Below, piece after piece: positions 36,312 to 48,959 of a stretch of 64,000 nucleotides of DNA. The notes below the pieces were generated by a model, which saw only the letters and a program-made list of their open reading frames with translations, was not told where the DNA came from and searched no databases. This DNA comes from Piromyces finnis. Its lineage: Eukaryota > Neocallimastigomycota > Neocallimastigomycetes > Neocallimastigales > Neocallimastigaceae. Each line of letters opens with the position of its first letter. Position 1 is the first letter of the stretch. The stretch is taken from NCBI GenBank assembly GCA_002104945.1, contig MCFH01000015.1:538501-602500 (forward strand), written 5' to 3'. The translations under genes and the position numbers were made by a program.

Positions 36312-37398
36312 ATTAATTTGATTCTTAGTTTATACTTTAGATATACTATAATTGTAAAAAAAATATAAGAAAAATTATTATTAAAAAAAAAAAAAAAAAA
36401 GATTTTGCATAATTTAATAATAGATTACTTGTAAATAAAATTTTATTTATATATAAAAAAAAAAGGAACAATGAGATTAAAAATATGTTTTTTATAATAT
36501 TTTAATTCTATTATTAGTTTAAAGTTCAAATAGTTGTTAATAATATTAAATTGTTTAATAATGATATAAAAAAAAATTATTTAATTTCAACTTAGTGGAT
36601 CAATCTATGATAAAAAAGTATCAGTGATAGTTTTTTTTGGTTTTTTTGTTTTTTGTTTTTTTTTTTTTTCTAAATGTTGAAAATGAAAAATAATAAAAAC
36701 GAAATTATTATTTTTGAGGACTCAAAAAATACTATTGATAAAAGTGAATAATACTAGTCTATTTTATTAATAATGAAAAAAAAATAAACAAAGTTGATAA
36801 AATCATCATTATTGAAAATTAAAAAAATTTTTTTTAAATATTTAAACTATTAAATATTACGATTGAATCAGAAAAAAAAAAAAAAAAACTGTTTTAATTA
36901 CAAAAGCATTCATAATCTCTTTTTTTTACTTTTATTCTTTAAAATTTTTTTTCAAAAAAAAAAAGTTAAAGTAATTATGGTTAAATTATTATTTTATTAA
37001 TTTCTTTTGTTTTTTAATTAACTATAATTAAAATAATCCGGAATAGACATATACCTATAGTATTATAGTATTATATAATTATATATAATACCTATATATA
37101 TAGATTATTAATTATAAATAAATATAAAAAAAAAAAAAACTCTTTTAAAGTGTACATTGATATATATATATATAAATAAATAAAGAAATGATAGAATTAT
37201 AATTATAATTTAGTTTTATCATTTTCATTAATAAAAAATTATAATATTCTCTTTTTTTAAAACCTAATAAGTTTTAAAATATTATTGAGTAAATTTAAAT
37301 ATTGTTAAGTAAATTAAAATATGAAAAAAAGAAATATTTATATATTTTAAATTTCATTATTACAAAAAATAATGAATTTTTAATTTTATATCGATAGA
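36312..37398. other. AT-rich intergenic region between convergent genes
   Basis: Holds the 3' flanks of the 35280 gene and, on the minus strand, the dockerin NQ protein gene. No gene seen. Confidence 0.6.
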
Positions 37399-39207
37399 TT
37401 AGTATTGATGTTTATAGTATTGCATATTATCGTTTTTCCAATAGCCATTATTATTGTTATTGTTATTATTATTATTATTGTTGTTGTTGTTATTGTTATT
37501 ATTCCAGTCGTTATTGCTTCCCCAATTTATTTGGCCTTGGTTGTTGTTGTTATTATTCCAATTATTAATAAAATTATTCCAATCAATATTATTATTGTTG
37601 TTGTTGTTGTTGTTATTCCAATTATTAATAAAATTATTCCAGTCAATATTATTATTGTTGTTGTTGTTGTTGTTGTTATTGTTATTGTTATTGTTATTGT
37701 TATTGTTATTGTTATTCCAGTTATTAATTAAATTATTCCAATCAATATTATTATTGTTGTTGTTATTATTATTATTCCAGTTATTAATTAAATTGTTCCA
37801 GTCAATATTATTGTTATTATTATTGTTATTATTATTGTTGTTATTGTTGATAAACCAGTTTATTTGTTCTTGAATTTGGTTTTGGTTTTGCATTTGGTTA
37901 GCCCAGTTAACCCAATTGTTTTGGTCTTGGTTTTGATTATTTTGGTTCCAGTTGTTTTGATTTTGATTTTGGTTTTGATTATTTTGGTTCCAGTTGTTTT
38001 GATTTTGATTTTGGTTTTGGTTATTTTGGTTCCAGTTATTTTGGTTCCAGTTGTTTTGGTTCCAGTTGTTTTGATTTTGGTTGTTTTGGTTTTGGTTATT
38101 TTGGTTCCAGTTGTTTTGGTTTTGGTTTTGGTTTTGGTTTTGGTTTTGGTTTTGGTTTTGGTTTTGGTTTTGGTTTTGGTTTTGGTTTTGGTTATTTTGG
38201 TTCCAGTTGTTTTGATTTTGGTTGTTTTGATTTTGGTTGTTTTGATTTTGGTTGTTTTGATTTTGGTTGTTTTGGTTTTGGTTATTTTGGTTCCAGTTGT
38301 TTTGATTTTGGTTTTGGTTTTGGTTTTGGTTTTGATTATTCCAGTTGTTTTGGTTTTGATTTTGGTTTTGGTTATTTTGGTTCCAGTTGTTTTGATTTTG
38401 GTTGTTTTGGTTATTTTGGTTTTGGTTGTTTTGGTTTTGATTTTGGTTTTGATTTTGGTTTTGGTTGTTATTTTCAACTGGTTTTGATACTTCAACTGGT
38501 TGTGGCATTTCAACTGGTTTTGGTACTTCAATAATTTTTGGTACTTCAACTGGTTGTGGCATTTCAACTGGTTCTGGTACTTCAATAATTTTTGGTACTT
38601 CAACTGGTTGTGGCATTTCGACTGGTTCTGGTACTTCAATAATTTCTTCTGGTACTTCTACAGATTTTGTTTTTCCAACAGGTTCATCGATTTTACCGAT
38701 TTCAATTGGACTATCGACTGTAATTTCACTAGCTATTTCATCCGATTTTTCTTTAATAATTTCATCTATTGTTGTTTTTTCTTCTTCATGAAGAGGAATG
38801 ACTTCTTCTTCAAAAGATTCAATACTATCTTCTTTTCCTTTTCCTTTTTTTCCCACCTTTTTTGATTTATTTAAATCACTAGTAGTATCAATTTTTTCAG
38901 AATCAATTTTGCTATCAATATCATCATTACCAATGATAGATTTACCAGCAATTTTACTTTCATTAAGAATATCTTCCATACTTTTTTGATTTTCAATACT
39001 TTCAAGAGTTGCAATATCAACTTGACTACAATAATCTGTATCAATTTCACATGAGGTATTATTTTCCCAACCCCATAAACTGGCATCATCACTAGTATAG
39101 GTAACATTACAACCATTACATATTGGTGCACCATGAGGTCCACCACCAAGAGAAAAGACAGTACCAACTAAAGCGGTACTATATAAAAATAAAATTTTAT
39201 AGTTCAT
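37399..39207 (-). CDS. Secreted dockerin protein with giant Asn/Gln/Trp tail, no catalytic domain
   Basis: A single 602-residue ORF. The signal peptide (about 1-19) is followed by one fungal dockerin (about 20-60: [25 protein letters not shown], final Cys), so the protein should dock on a cellulosome scaffold. Residues about 61-180 are acidic and Lys-rich, probably disordered. About 180-245 is a Pro/Val/Glu segment with three copies of a VEMPQPVEVP-type unit. From about 250 to the end the chain is almost only Asn and Gln, punctuated by Trp. The first part has QNQNNWNQNN-like units; the last has four IDWNN(L/F)INNW modules spaced by Asn runs. It ends WKNDNMQYYKHQY. No glycosidase, esterase or CBM beyond the dockerin is visible. 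Composition is prion-like. Function is unknown; a structural, adhesive or condensate-forming cellulosome component is inference. Confidence 0.88.
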   Translation of the reverse strand: MNYKILFLYSTALVGTVFSLGGGPHGAPICNGCNVTYTSDDASLWGWENNTSCEIDTDYCSQVDIATLESIENQKSMEDILNESKIAGKSIIGNDDIDSKIDSEKIDTTSDLNKSKKVGKKGKGKEDSIESFEEEVIPLHEEEKTTIDEIIKEKSDEIASEITVDSPIEIGKIDEPVGKTKSVEVPEEIIEVPEPVEMPQPVEVPKIIEVPEPVEMPQPVEVPKIIEVPKPVEMPQPVEVSKPVENNNQNQNQNQNQNQNNQNQNNQNNQNQNNWNQNNQNQNQNQNNWNNQNQNQNQNQNQNNWNQNNQNQNNQNQNNQNQNNQNQNNQNQNNWNQNNQNQNQNQNQNQNQNQNQNQNQNQNQNNWNQNNQNQNNQNQNNWNQNNWNQNNWNQNNQNQNQNQNNWNQNNQNQNQNQNNWNQNNQNQDQNNWVNWANQMQNQNQIQEQINWFINNNNNNNNNNNNNNIDWNNLINNWNNNNNNNNNNIDWNNLINNWNNNNNNNNNNNNNNNNNNNNNNNIDWNNFINNWNNNNNNNNNNIDWNNFINNWNNNNNNQGQINWGSNNDWNNNNNNNNNNNNNNNNNNNGYWKNDNMQYYKHQY

Positions 39208-41730
39208 ATTTTGAATATTGATAATTGTTGTTGTTGTTGTTGTTGTTTTTCGGTTATTATTATTATTTTCTTTCTTTTTTTTTTTTATTTTAATATATAT
39301 ATTAAATATAGTAATATATTTAATAATATAGTAATTATTAAAATAAAAAAAATTGAAAATAAGAAAAAAATATTAAAATATATACAATTAGCTTTTATTT
39401 TTTTAAAAAAAAAAAAAAAGTGAATAATATGTTTAAAATTATATGTATTATTGGGTTATATACAGAGATGGTAAAAACTAATAAAAGTTTCTTTTTTTTT
39501 TTTTTTTCTTATTATTATTATGCTATATACAAGATAATTTATTTACAATAAAAAATATAAAAAAAATATTTATAATATTTATATATAAAATTTTAAAAAA
39601 AAAAAATATTTTAAAATTTAAAAAAAAGGGAATCTTTCTTTTTATTTAAGTCTTTTTTTTCTATAAAAAAAAAAAAAACCAATAAAATTTTTGGTAAACA
39701 AAAAAACAAAAAAGAAAAAAGAAAATTAAACTTTATTATTTAAAAAAAAATATTTTATTATTAAATAGTAAATATTATTAAATATTATTATTATTATTTA
39801 ATATTATTATTATTATTTCTAATTATTATTATTATTATTAAATATTATTTATTATTATTTCTAATTATTATTATTATTATTAAATATTATTTTTTAAATA
39901 GTAAAAGGTTAATAATTAATTTTCTAAAGTCATTTTTTATTAAATTTCTATTAGTTTTTAATAATTTATATATTAAAATTATTTATAAAAAAGTTGATGT
40001 TGTTTTAAAAATTAATTAATAATTATTATTTTCAGATATTTATTCTGTAATTTGCAAAGCAATATAAATTATAAATACTAATAATCACACACACGGTTAA
40101 TTTGCAAAAATAATAAAACAAAGGCTATATTTTAAAAAATAGACTATAATTATAGTATTTAATAGAATTTAACATTGTAATTCATCTATTTTTTATACTA
40201 AAAATACCTAAAAATAATAATTTAAACAAGACTTTTACCACACATTTTTATTAAATAATAATACTAATAATGCTAATAATAATAATAATTAATAAAATAG
40301 TTATTATTAAAATTTACAAATATAAAAAGAAAAATGAAATGTTTCACCTTAAATTATTTTTAAAATGAAAATTATTGGCTTAATTTAATATAAATCAATA
40401 AATTTAATTAATTTTTTAATTAAATATTAATTAAATATAAATTAAATTTTTGATAAAACATGAAAGATGAAAGATCACAAACTATTTAAATAATTAAAAT
40501 TATATTAAAAAAAGGAGCGGTTAAAAAAATAAAATGACCGTTAGTTCACAACACACAAAGGAAAGTGAAGAAAAAAAAGAATTTGTTATTTATAATCATT
40601 AATAGTTATATAATATTTAATATTTTATTTATTATGTTTCTCTTTTTCTATTTTTATTCTTTATTATTAAAAAAAAAAAGAAATAGAAAATTACTTTTTA
40701 ATGCTTCTTTTTACGCCATACAAAATTAACTATTGTAAAATGTTGATGAAATAAAACAAAAAAAGAATATGAAATTTTAATAAAAAAAAAAAGTTTCTTA
40801 TTTTGGTAAAAAAATGTTCTACACCACCACCACTAAATTATTAAAAAAAAAAAAAGTGGATTTTATAATTTTATTAAAAAAAAAAGTTTATAATATAGAA
40901 ATAAATCCTATTGATCCTTATTACTTTTTATTACATTTCATATGTTGCTATTTATAATTAATTTTCATTGTTATTCGTTCATTTATAGGTTCCTTTACAA
41001 TTTCTTAAAATCAACAATTTTTTCTTTTTTTTTTTTTTTACTTTTATTTATGCTTTCTTTATTGGTAAAATTAAAAATTTTTGTTGGTGTGTGTGTGTGG
41101 GTGTGTGTGTGTGTTGGTGTGACTAAAATAAATGATTGGAATTGAAAGAAAAAAAAATCTCCAACAAAAAAATTTTAATTATTAATAAAAGTTGGTTAAA
41201 ACCCTAAAAGAACTTTTTCATAAATAAATAAATAGGTATTTATAAGGCAAAAAAAAAAAAAAAAGACCAATAAAAGATTGGAAAGGAAGGATAAAGGCGA
41301 CACTAAAAAGATAATAATGAATTTCTTTATCAAATTTTAAATTAATATTTTAATAAAATGGGATTGTTATTCCTATTATTATACATTTATTTCAAAGGAG
41401 TATTAAAAGAAAAAAAAAAAAAAAGGAATTGATTAAAAAATAAAAGTATTATCATCATCATCATCACTATTTTTTTTTTTTTTTTTTTTTTTTTTCCTTT
41501 ATCATAATAAAAAGTAGTAAACTTTTTTTTCCTACATCTATTTATATATATATATATTATTTATTTATTTATTTATTTATATGTATAATTTTAATAAATT
41601 AATCATCATGATCCTTTTATAAGCATCATCATTATCATTCATTTTCACCCATGCCTTTAATAATAATGATAATAATCGTGGCGTGGGATTTACTGAGATA
41701 TTAAAAAAAAATTAAAAAACTTTAAAAAAT
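39208..41730. other. AT-rich intergenic region
   Basis: Contains the upstream region of the dockerin NQ gene, many A/T homopolymers and a short (GT)n tract at about 41083-41117. No gene is supported. Confidence 0.6.
39773..39893. repeat. Imperfect tandem repeat of ATT-rich 45-55 bp units
   Basis: Units of the form taaatattattatt...ttctaattattatt recur about three times; simple-sequence expansion. Confidence 0.6.
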
Positions 41731-42641
41731 CTATGAACTTCTCCACTGACTAAGTTCCTTTTCTTCTTCAAATTTAGCTTTAACAAAATCAATAAAACTC
41801 TTTTCGTAGTATTCTTCTGGTTTAACGGTTAATTTATCATGCTTTTCAGCTTCAGCCTTGGTTAAACAAATAATGTTTTGAAGAGATGGTGGTTGACTAC
41901 GGTCCCATCCTAAAATTTTTTTTTTTTTTTAATATATAATGAAATATAAAATTAAATAAATAATTGTCGTCGTCTTATCCTTATTTTAAATGAAAAAGTG
42001 TAAATATAATTAAATAGTTTAAAAAAATTACTGGTTAAAGTTAATTTATTCAAGTTTCCTGATAAAGCACTTCTACCACTCCAAATTTCTTCAAAAATAT
42101 AACCAATATCATTAGTGGTAAACTTTAATGGATCACTATTTATATATTTAAATTATCATTCATATCATAAAATGGATTTAGTTATTATTTGCAAAAAAAA
42201 AATTTTTTTTTTTTTTTTTTTTTGAATTTTTATTTCAAATACATATAAATATAAATATAAAAAAAAAAAAGATGAATAAAATTTGTATATTTACTTGTTG
42301 TTAAAGACATGTTGTTCTCTACCAGCATAATCCTTGTGAAGTCTAGTGTAGGTGGCATCTCTATTTTTAATAGCTAATGGCTTAATTGGCCAGTCAGCTA
42401 ATTGAGTTAAAACATAGGTAGCAATAGCATTACCAAACATAGCTGGAATAGTACCAAATACTGGTAAAACTCTATAATTCCATAAGATATTAAAAATCAA
42501 TATGGAAAATTACTTTTTAAAAATAATCTATTTAAATTATATATATATATATTAATAAAAATTACCTAGCTCTAAAGTTTGGTGGATTACCCTAAAAAAA
42601 AAAAAAAATACAAGATATACAATTTAAAGATTAGCTTTTAG

Positions 42642-42672
<31 letters not shown>

Positions 42673-43072
42673 GTAAATTAAAAAAGGACATAAATAAAAA
42701 TGATATTTACTTCAATTTGTTTTCCATATAATTCATCTGGTAAAGGAAGAAGTTTAACACTTCCTGGCTTTTCAGTTGAATATACAACTATATGAATAAT
42801 GAATGAATAAAAAAATTAATTTAAAGATACTATTATAACTTGACGGTAGTATTGTTTGTTTTTTTTTTAATTATTGTCAATAAATTACTATTTATATCTA
42901 AAGGAGGATTTTCTAATATTTACCTGGAACACCACTTTCAATACCTCTTTTTCTTAATTCTCTACGAGTAGCTCTAGCAAGTGGATCCTCTATTATTAAT
43001 TAATAATAATGAAAATAAAAACAATTAATATATCACTAAAAAAAAAAAAACGAATTCTACTATACTTTTAAA

Positions 43073-43103
<31 letters not shown>

Positions 43104-44527
43104 GATAATTATATTTGATAGATTACCCTTAGTATCACTAATATCAGCAATTTGAATTCTTGATGGATCACTATGAAATAGAGTAATTTTTTGTTTCAAT
43201 ATAATAGAATAATAATAATAATATTTATAAAGGGTTTTTGGGCAATGTTAATATATATATGTGTTGTTGTTTTCATCACTATTATCATTTCAAAAAAAAA
43301 AAAAAAAAAAAAATACCATTTAGCACCAGCACCAGTAGAACTAATAATTTTGATATTATGCTTAACACAATATTCGATAAGATCTAACTTGGTTTGAATG
43401 TTATCTATATAATATTTATTTATACATATGATATATAACGAATAAATGTTTAATTGGAATTTAGCTTTTTTTTTTTTTTGAGTCGTTCGTGGATGGTAAC
43501 GATAATAAAATAGTTTATCATTATTGAAATTTTAATTTCATTGATTTAAACATACCAATACAATCTAAAACATAATCTGGTTTTCCATCTAATAAAGAAT
43601 CAGCCTTGTCTTAATATCCAAATTTGAAGTTTTTATAAATATAATTAAAAAGAATAGATAGGTAGATTTAGTATGGAATAACTATAACAATTATTAACTT
43701 AAATAGACATATTAATATATATATTGGTAATAAATGTAAAAATGTATATTTATTTACCAATGTTAAATAAATCAACTATAGCTTCAACCTTGGCAAATGG
43801 ATAAATTTCCTTGAAATGTTCTTGCATAGCAATAACCTAAATAGAGTTGAAATTTAAAATACAAAATTAGGAAATCAAACTACTTTTAAAATATTTTAGA
43901 AATAGTATAATAGTATTATCAATAAAAGTAGATACCTTTGGTTTATTTACATCAGCCTTGATAAAAAAAAAAAAAGATTTTTCATTGATTTTAGCATTTT
44001 TTTTATTTTAATTTCAATTAATTGAATTATTTAAAAAAAAAAAAATCATATTTATAATTATTAATAATTATATATGTACAATTTTCATTACTATTATATA
44101 TATATATATATATTTCAATTATAAAATTAATAATTACCTTTGTAGCAACAGCATGACGATTTAAACTGGTAATGGAAACTTCATCAAAATCGATAATTCT
44201 AAGTTTTCCAACACCAGATCTCATTAACATATGAGCTGCATGACTACCAACACCACCAACACCAACAACAATAACAAAAGAATTTCTAATTTGTTCCATT
44301 TTTTCTTCACCAAAGAATGAATAGTTTCTGGAAAGAACTTCTCTAATATAATCTTCATTAAGTTCATCTTTATTTGTTGGATTAAAAGCAATAGCATTAG
44401 AAAATTCTCTCTTTAACTTTTGAATTTCCTTTCTTTTCAACAAATGTTGAATAAGAAAGATGGTACTAGCAGTACATGCTGAAGAAATTAATGATGCTGC
44501 AATTAAAGAAGTGGTATTGGACTTCAT
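41731..44527 (-). CDS. TCD1: tRNA threonylcarbamoyladenosine dehydratase (TCD1-like), 12 exons
   Basis: The spliced product is 434 residues. It would dehydrate t6A37 of tRNA to cyclic ct6A using ATP; yeast homologues sit on the mitochondrial outer membrane. An N-terminal hydrophobic segment (about 5-27) fits membrane anchoring. The E1-like ThiF fold follows, with the ATP-binding glycine motif VGVGGVGSHAAHML, DFDEVSITSLNRHA, the second-half DYVLDCI and the SSTGAGAKCDPSRIQIADIS segment. I infer exons at 44527-44138, 43956-43936, 43836-43758, 43609-43556, 43404-43317, 43170-43127, 42989-42924, 42787-42711, 42591-42566, 42471-42295, 42135-42032 and 41909-41731. All have GT-AG ends and compatible phases and total exactly 435 codons. 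Exon 2 is only 21 nt and exon 9 only 26 nt. Introns are AT-rich and carry homopolymers. Confidence 0.9.
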
Positions 44528-46007
44528 CTAATGATTATTTATTGAAATTGAAACAATGGGTAATATTTTATATTTTATTAAAATGAATATATTTTATGTC
44601 GAGAAGAAGAAGAGAAAAAGTGATAAATAAACAGATATAAATGTATAAATGCATATTTATAATAAATAAATAAAAATAATGATAAATATAGAATAGGGAT
44701 ATAATAAATATAAATAAATATAGATTTAAATTTTAAAAGATTTTATAAAAAAAAATTAAAAATGTAGAAATAAAATTAAAAAGTATTTTGAATAGAATAG
44801 TTTTTTTTGAACCAGTATTCATTCTATTCTACATACTGAATAGGTATAAAAAATGATAATAATGGCCTTACCTTTATGAATTTTTCCTTCTCACCCGTTG
44901 TGTGTTGTAGAAGAAGAAAAGTTAACTTTTTTTTTTTTCTTGAAATATTATTTGCTATGATTCCATTATTATTATTTAATCCACACAATATATTTTAATA
45001 TATTTGTCCATATATTATTAATTAATTGTAAAAAATTTTTGTTAATATTAGTTAATATTCAAAAATGTTAAAGCAAATGTTAACTTTTAATGGGTTAGAA
45101 ATAAGAAAAAAGAAAAAAAAAAAAACATTTCCATCTTTTTTTTTTTTTTTTTAATAGTAGTACGCATAAAAAAAAGTGTGTATGTTGATTTATGGGTACA
45201 GGAATAGAAGAATAGGTCAAGTGTAAGTGTGTATTTGTAGATGTAATAAAAAATAAAAACATTTTTTTTAAAAAAAAAAAAAAAGCAATATTATCTAATT
45301 AAACCTATTTTTATTATTAATTAAAGTTTTGACATTTTAATTTAATTTTTTTATTAAAAAATGTTAAGTATTTTTTTATTAAAAATCAAAAAGGTTAGTT
45401 TTTTTAAAAAAAAGGCCTCTTTTTAAAAGAATGAAAGCTTTTTTATAATTTGTTATTATTCCTTTATTATAAAGGATATACTAAAATATGATATTATCAA
45501 TAGAAATTAATTTATATCTAAAGCGATTTAAAAAAAAAAAGTTTCAAAAGAGAAATTAAAATCAATAAAAATAAAACAACACTTAATAATAATACGAGCT
45601 CATTGAATTAATTCATAATAGTAGCTTAATTGTAGTAATGTTTTTTTTTAAAAAAAAAAATTATATATAATAACAATGGTAAAACTATTTTTATTTTTGA
45701 CTTTTACTTCTCTAGTTGATTAAATTATTTATTGTCAATTAAAGTATTTTAATTTCATTTTATGTAATTTATTACAAACTATTTCAACTTTATTTGACAT
45801 CGATTCATTCATGCTTATTGGCTTTTTGTATTATAAAAATAAAGAACTAAACTTTGAAATGGGGAATGTCACCTTTTATCGAGTCATCAACTTATAATTA
45901 TAAAAATGTCAGAATGGTCTTTTTTTTTTTTTTTGGTTTGACATCTTTTCTTTATTTTTATCATTAATCTTGTCTCGACGCATAAAAATAAGTAAATAAA
46001 TAAATAA

Positions 46008-46196
46008 ATGTAATAAAATGTGAGTGAATGTATATTTAATAAATAAATAAATAAATAAGTGAATGAATAAATATAAATAAATGTAATAAAATGTGAGTGA
46101 ATGGATATTTAATAAATAAATAAATAAGTGAATGAATAAATATAAATAAATGTAATAAAATATGAGTGAATGGATATTTAATAAATAAATAAATTT
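46008..46196. repeat. Minisatellite, about 70-bp unit, nearly three copies
   Basis: Units begin atgtaataaaat at 46008, 46081 and 46150 and contain gtgagtgaatg and runs of aaat. Spacing is 73 and 69 bp. Confidence 0.85.
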
Positions 46197-46379
46197 TATC
46201 AAAGATGCTCTAATTGTTTATCTTTTTTTTATCAAAAAATTTTAAATTGATAAAATTTTTTCCTATTTTTTGATAAATTTATTATTAAATAAAATTTAAA
46301 TACCTAACCCTTTACAATATAAAATTTTAATTAATTAAAAAAAGGAAAATGGAATCAAACGTTAAAAATTAAAAAAAAA

Positions 46380-46467
46380 GATGTTAAAAGCATTGTCTTT
46401 TTATTATTATTATTAATAATAATGATGTTAAGAGTATTGTCTTTTTATTATTATTATTAATAATAAT
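46380..46467. repeat. 44-bp tandem duplication
   Basis: gatgttaaaagcattgtc plus a T/ATT run at 46380 is repeated with two changes at 46424. Confidence 0.85.
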
Positions 46468-47744
46468 AATAATAATAGTTAATTCATCAAATGAATTGGT
46501 ATGAAAGGATATTGAAAGAAAAAAAGTAAAAAAGGATTTTGACAGGTTTCCATTTCATAAAAAAATTTTTATTTGATTATGACATTTTTTTAATTTTTTT
46601 TTTGCTTTATTTTCAAAGTAAAAAAAAAAACTTTCTTGCTTGGTTTTTGTTTTTTTTTTTTCCACCTTATTTTGTCTTTTTTTTTTGGTTGTGTGTTTGT
46701 TTCTTTTTATTGTCTTTTTTTTTATTTTTCCTTCTTGTGTGTATTTGTGGTGGTGGTGGTTGAAAAAGTGATAAAGAAAATTTAAAATTTTAATTTTTTT
46801 TTTAATAGTGATAAAAGATAAAAAAAAAATTAATTAAAATTTAATAATAAAAAAAAACATACCACAACCACCCACAACTTTAAAAAAATATAAAAGGATA
46901 GAATTATCACTTTTTTTTTTTTTAATTTTTTTTTCGTCGTATTATGTAATTTCCCTTTTTTTTTTTAAAAAAAAGTATAACGAAAATAGGAAAAAGGAAA
47001 AAAAAAAAAAAAAAAGTGAACAACGATAGCAAGTCAACAAAATAAAACATTAAAAAATATTTTATATGAATGTTAATTGGATACTAAATTTTAAAGTTAT
47101 CAAATTCAATAAAAATAGAATTAATTCAAAAATACATATATCCATATATTCAAAGTTATAATTGATATTTTATAGTTAATAAAAAGAAAATTAATTTCTT
47201 TTTTCCTTTTTTTTAAAAAAAAAAAAAAAAACAATTCAATGTTAACAAGGAAATACTTTAATGATAAAAAAGAAAGTACATTTTCAAAAATATTAACATT
47301 TCAAATTTCAAAATTTCATTTCACCAAAAAAATTAAAAAAAAAAAATTAAGTAAATAACTTTCAATTTTTTTTTTTTTTTAAAAAAAAAACTTTTTATTA
47401 AATGCTTATCAGTAACTTTACAATTAAAATTTTATTTAAAAGAAAGAAAAAATAAAAAAAAAAAAAAAATAATAATAATAAATAGCAATAACAACAATAA
47501 TAATAAATTGTAAATATCATCGTTTATCCTAATTTCAATATAAATATACACCCTAAAAAATAAAAAGAGTAACAAAATAAAATATATAACAAACAATTTC
47601 TAAAATCTTATACTAATCTAAATCCAAACAAAAATAATAAATAAATAAAAAAGAGTTTCATTTAAAAAATATAAAAGTTATAATTCTTCTTTTTTTTTTG
47701 ATATAAAATTAATTCAAATTCATAAATTCATTTGTGATTAAAAA

Positions 47745-48959
47745 ATGTCTTTAATATCCAGTCTTTCGCACAACTTATTTTCAAACCTTTTTGGTAAGAA
47801 AAAGGAAGAAAAGAATGAAGTTGAGAAACTAGACGATGTTAACAATTCTATTCCATCCTTCATTCAACATAAGCATAAACACAAGCATTCGCCTTCCAAA
47901 GATAATGACGCCGACTATTCACCATCACCATCCGTTAAAACCAGAAGAGGAAATATCTTTTTCGATAATGATATTAATTCCAATGACACCAACGAAATTA
48001 TTGATTATAATTTAAGAAAATTAAGAAAAAATTCATTAGCTACAACAGAAATTGGTACAACTTCAACTTCCTCACCAGAAATAAAACCAACTATCGATAC
48101 CACTACTGAAAATAACGATTCTTTTGTGGATATCGAAAAAAAAAAGAATACTAATCTTACGGAAAAAGAACTTGAAGTTGATACTGAAAATAAAACTGAA
48201 AGTGATAGTGACAGTGATAGTGACAGTGATAGCGATAGTGATAGTGATAGTGACCTTTCATCAAGTTCAGATACAGATGACTCTGATACTAACAAGGATC
48301 AAACTGAGAATGGTATGTCCTCACCAACACTAACAAAAGGACCAAAAAAACCTAAACATTATTCTATTGATGATTTAATTTTAGAAGATCTTGATATGGA
48401 TAAATTAATTTATAATGTGCCACCACCATTCCATAAAGTGAATAATACCAATGCTATGAATCCTCTTCCACTAACTAAATTTAATGATTCTATAAGTATG
48501 CCTGCTAGTTTAACCATGTCTAAATACCGTAATGCTACTCTTAAACATTCTTATAATGCTAGAAATATTTTAAGTGGTTCTATGGCTTCTAACGGTGATT
48601 ATACACGTCCTATCCCAGGAATTCGTACTATTGAATTAAGAAATCCAAGAAATCCAAGACTTAATCCTGCAACTAAACGTGCTCCTCAAGCCTTTAGTTA
48701 TAGCAAAAAAAGAATTTCTGGTATACCTTTCCCTTCAAACTTTTCACCAAAAGAATTAACTACTCCACTTTCTACTTCTCTTTTAGCACTTCAGAATGAA
48801 GCTCCTTCTTTTTCATTTTTAATGAATGAAGATGCTCAAAGTACCGATCCTTCCAACGAAAATGAATCCTATTACACCTATGAAGAAAGTTCTAGTAGTA
48901 GTAGTAGTGATAGTGAAGAAGATTACGATATCTTTAACTGTTCTATGAAAGAAGTATAA
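47745..48959 (+). CDS. Acidic, Ser/Asp-rich protein of unknown function
   Basis: An intronless 404-residue ORF with normal gut-fungal codon use and a poly-A-rich leader. I recognise no family. Visible parts: a short hydrophobic N-terminus (MSLISSLSHNLFSNLFG) that could be an amphipathic helix; a His/Lys run (HKHKHKH, about 43-49); a strongly acidic tract of alternating Ser-Asp (about 153-190), ideal for casein kinase 2; a more ordered-looking central part with KHYSIDDLILEDLDMDKLIYN and a basic region (about 285-325, RNPRNPRLNPATKR); and an acidic Ser-rich tail. The KTRRGNIFFDND segment near 65-76 looks conserved in style. It is probably a largely disordered phospho-regulated protein. The Ser-Asp tract is encoded by an agtgat/agtgac repeat, so its length may vary between strains. 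Confidence 0.75.
   Translation: MSLISSLSHNLFSNLFGKKKEEKNEVEKLDDVNNSIPSFIQHKHKHKHSPSKDNDADYSPSPSVKTRRGNIFFDNDINSNDTNEIIDYNLRKLRKNSLATTEIGTTSTSSPEIKPTIDTTTENNDSFVDIEKKKNTNLTEKELEVDTENKTESDSDSDSDSDSDSDSDSDLSSSSDTDDSDTNKDQTENGMSSPTLTKGPKKPKHYSIDDLILEDLDMDKLIYNVPPPFHKVNNTNAMNPLPLTKFNDSISMPASLTMSKYRNATLKHSYNARNILSGSMASNGDYTRPIPGIRTIELRNPRNPRLNPATKRAPQAFSYSKKRISGIPFPSNFSPKELTTPLSTSLLALQNEAPSFSFLMNEDAQSTDPSNENESYYTYEESSSSSSSDSEEDYDIFNCSMKEV

Larger units (their letters stand above)
44528..47744. other. AT-rich intergenic region
   Basis: About 3.2 kb between divergent genes, containing the minisatellites listed separately. No gene is supported. Confidence 0.6.

Noticed and set aside
37405-38989. Plus-strand Leu/Val/Ile-rich open frames
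   Set aside because: They are antisense shadows of the Asn/Gln codons of the minus-strand dockerin protein.
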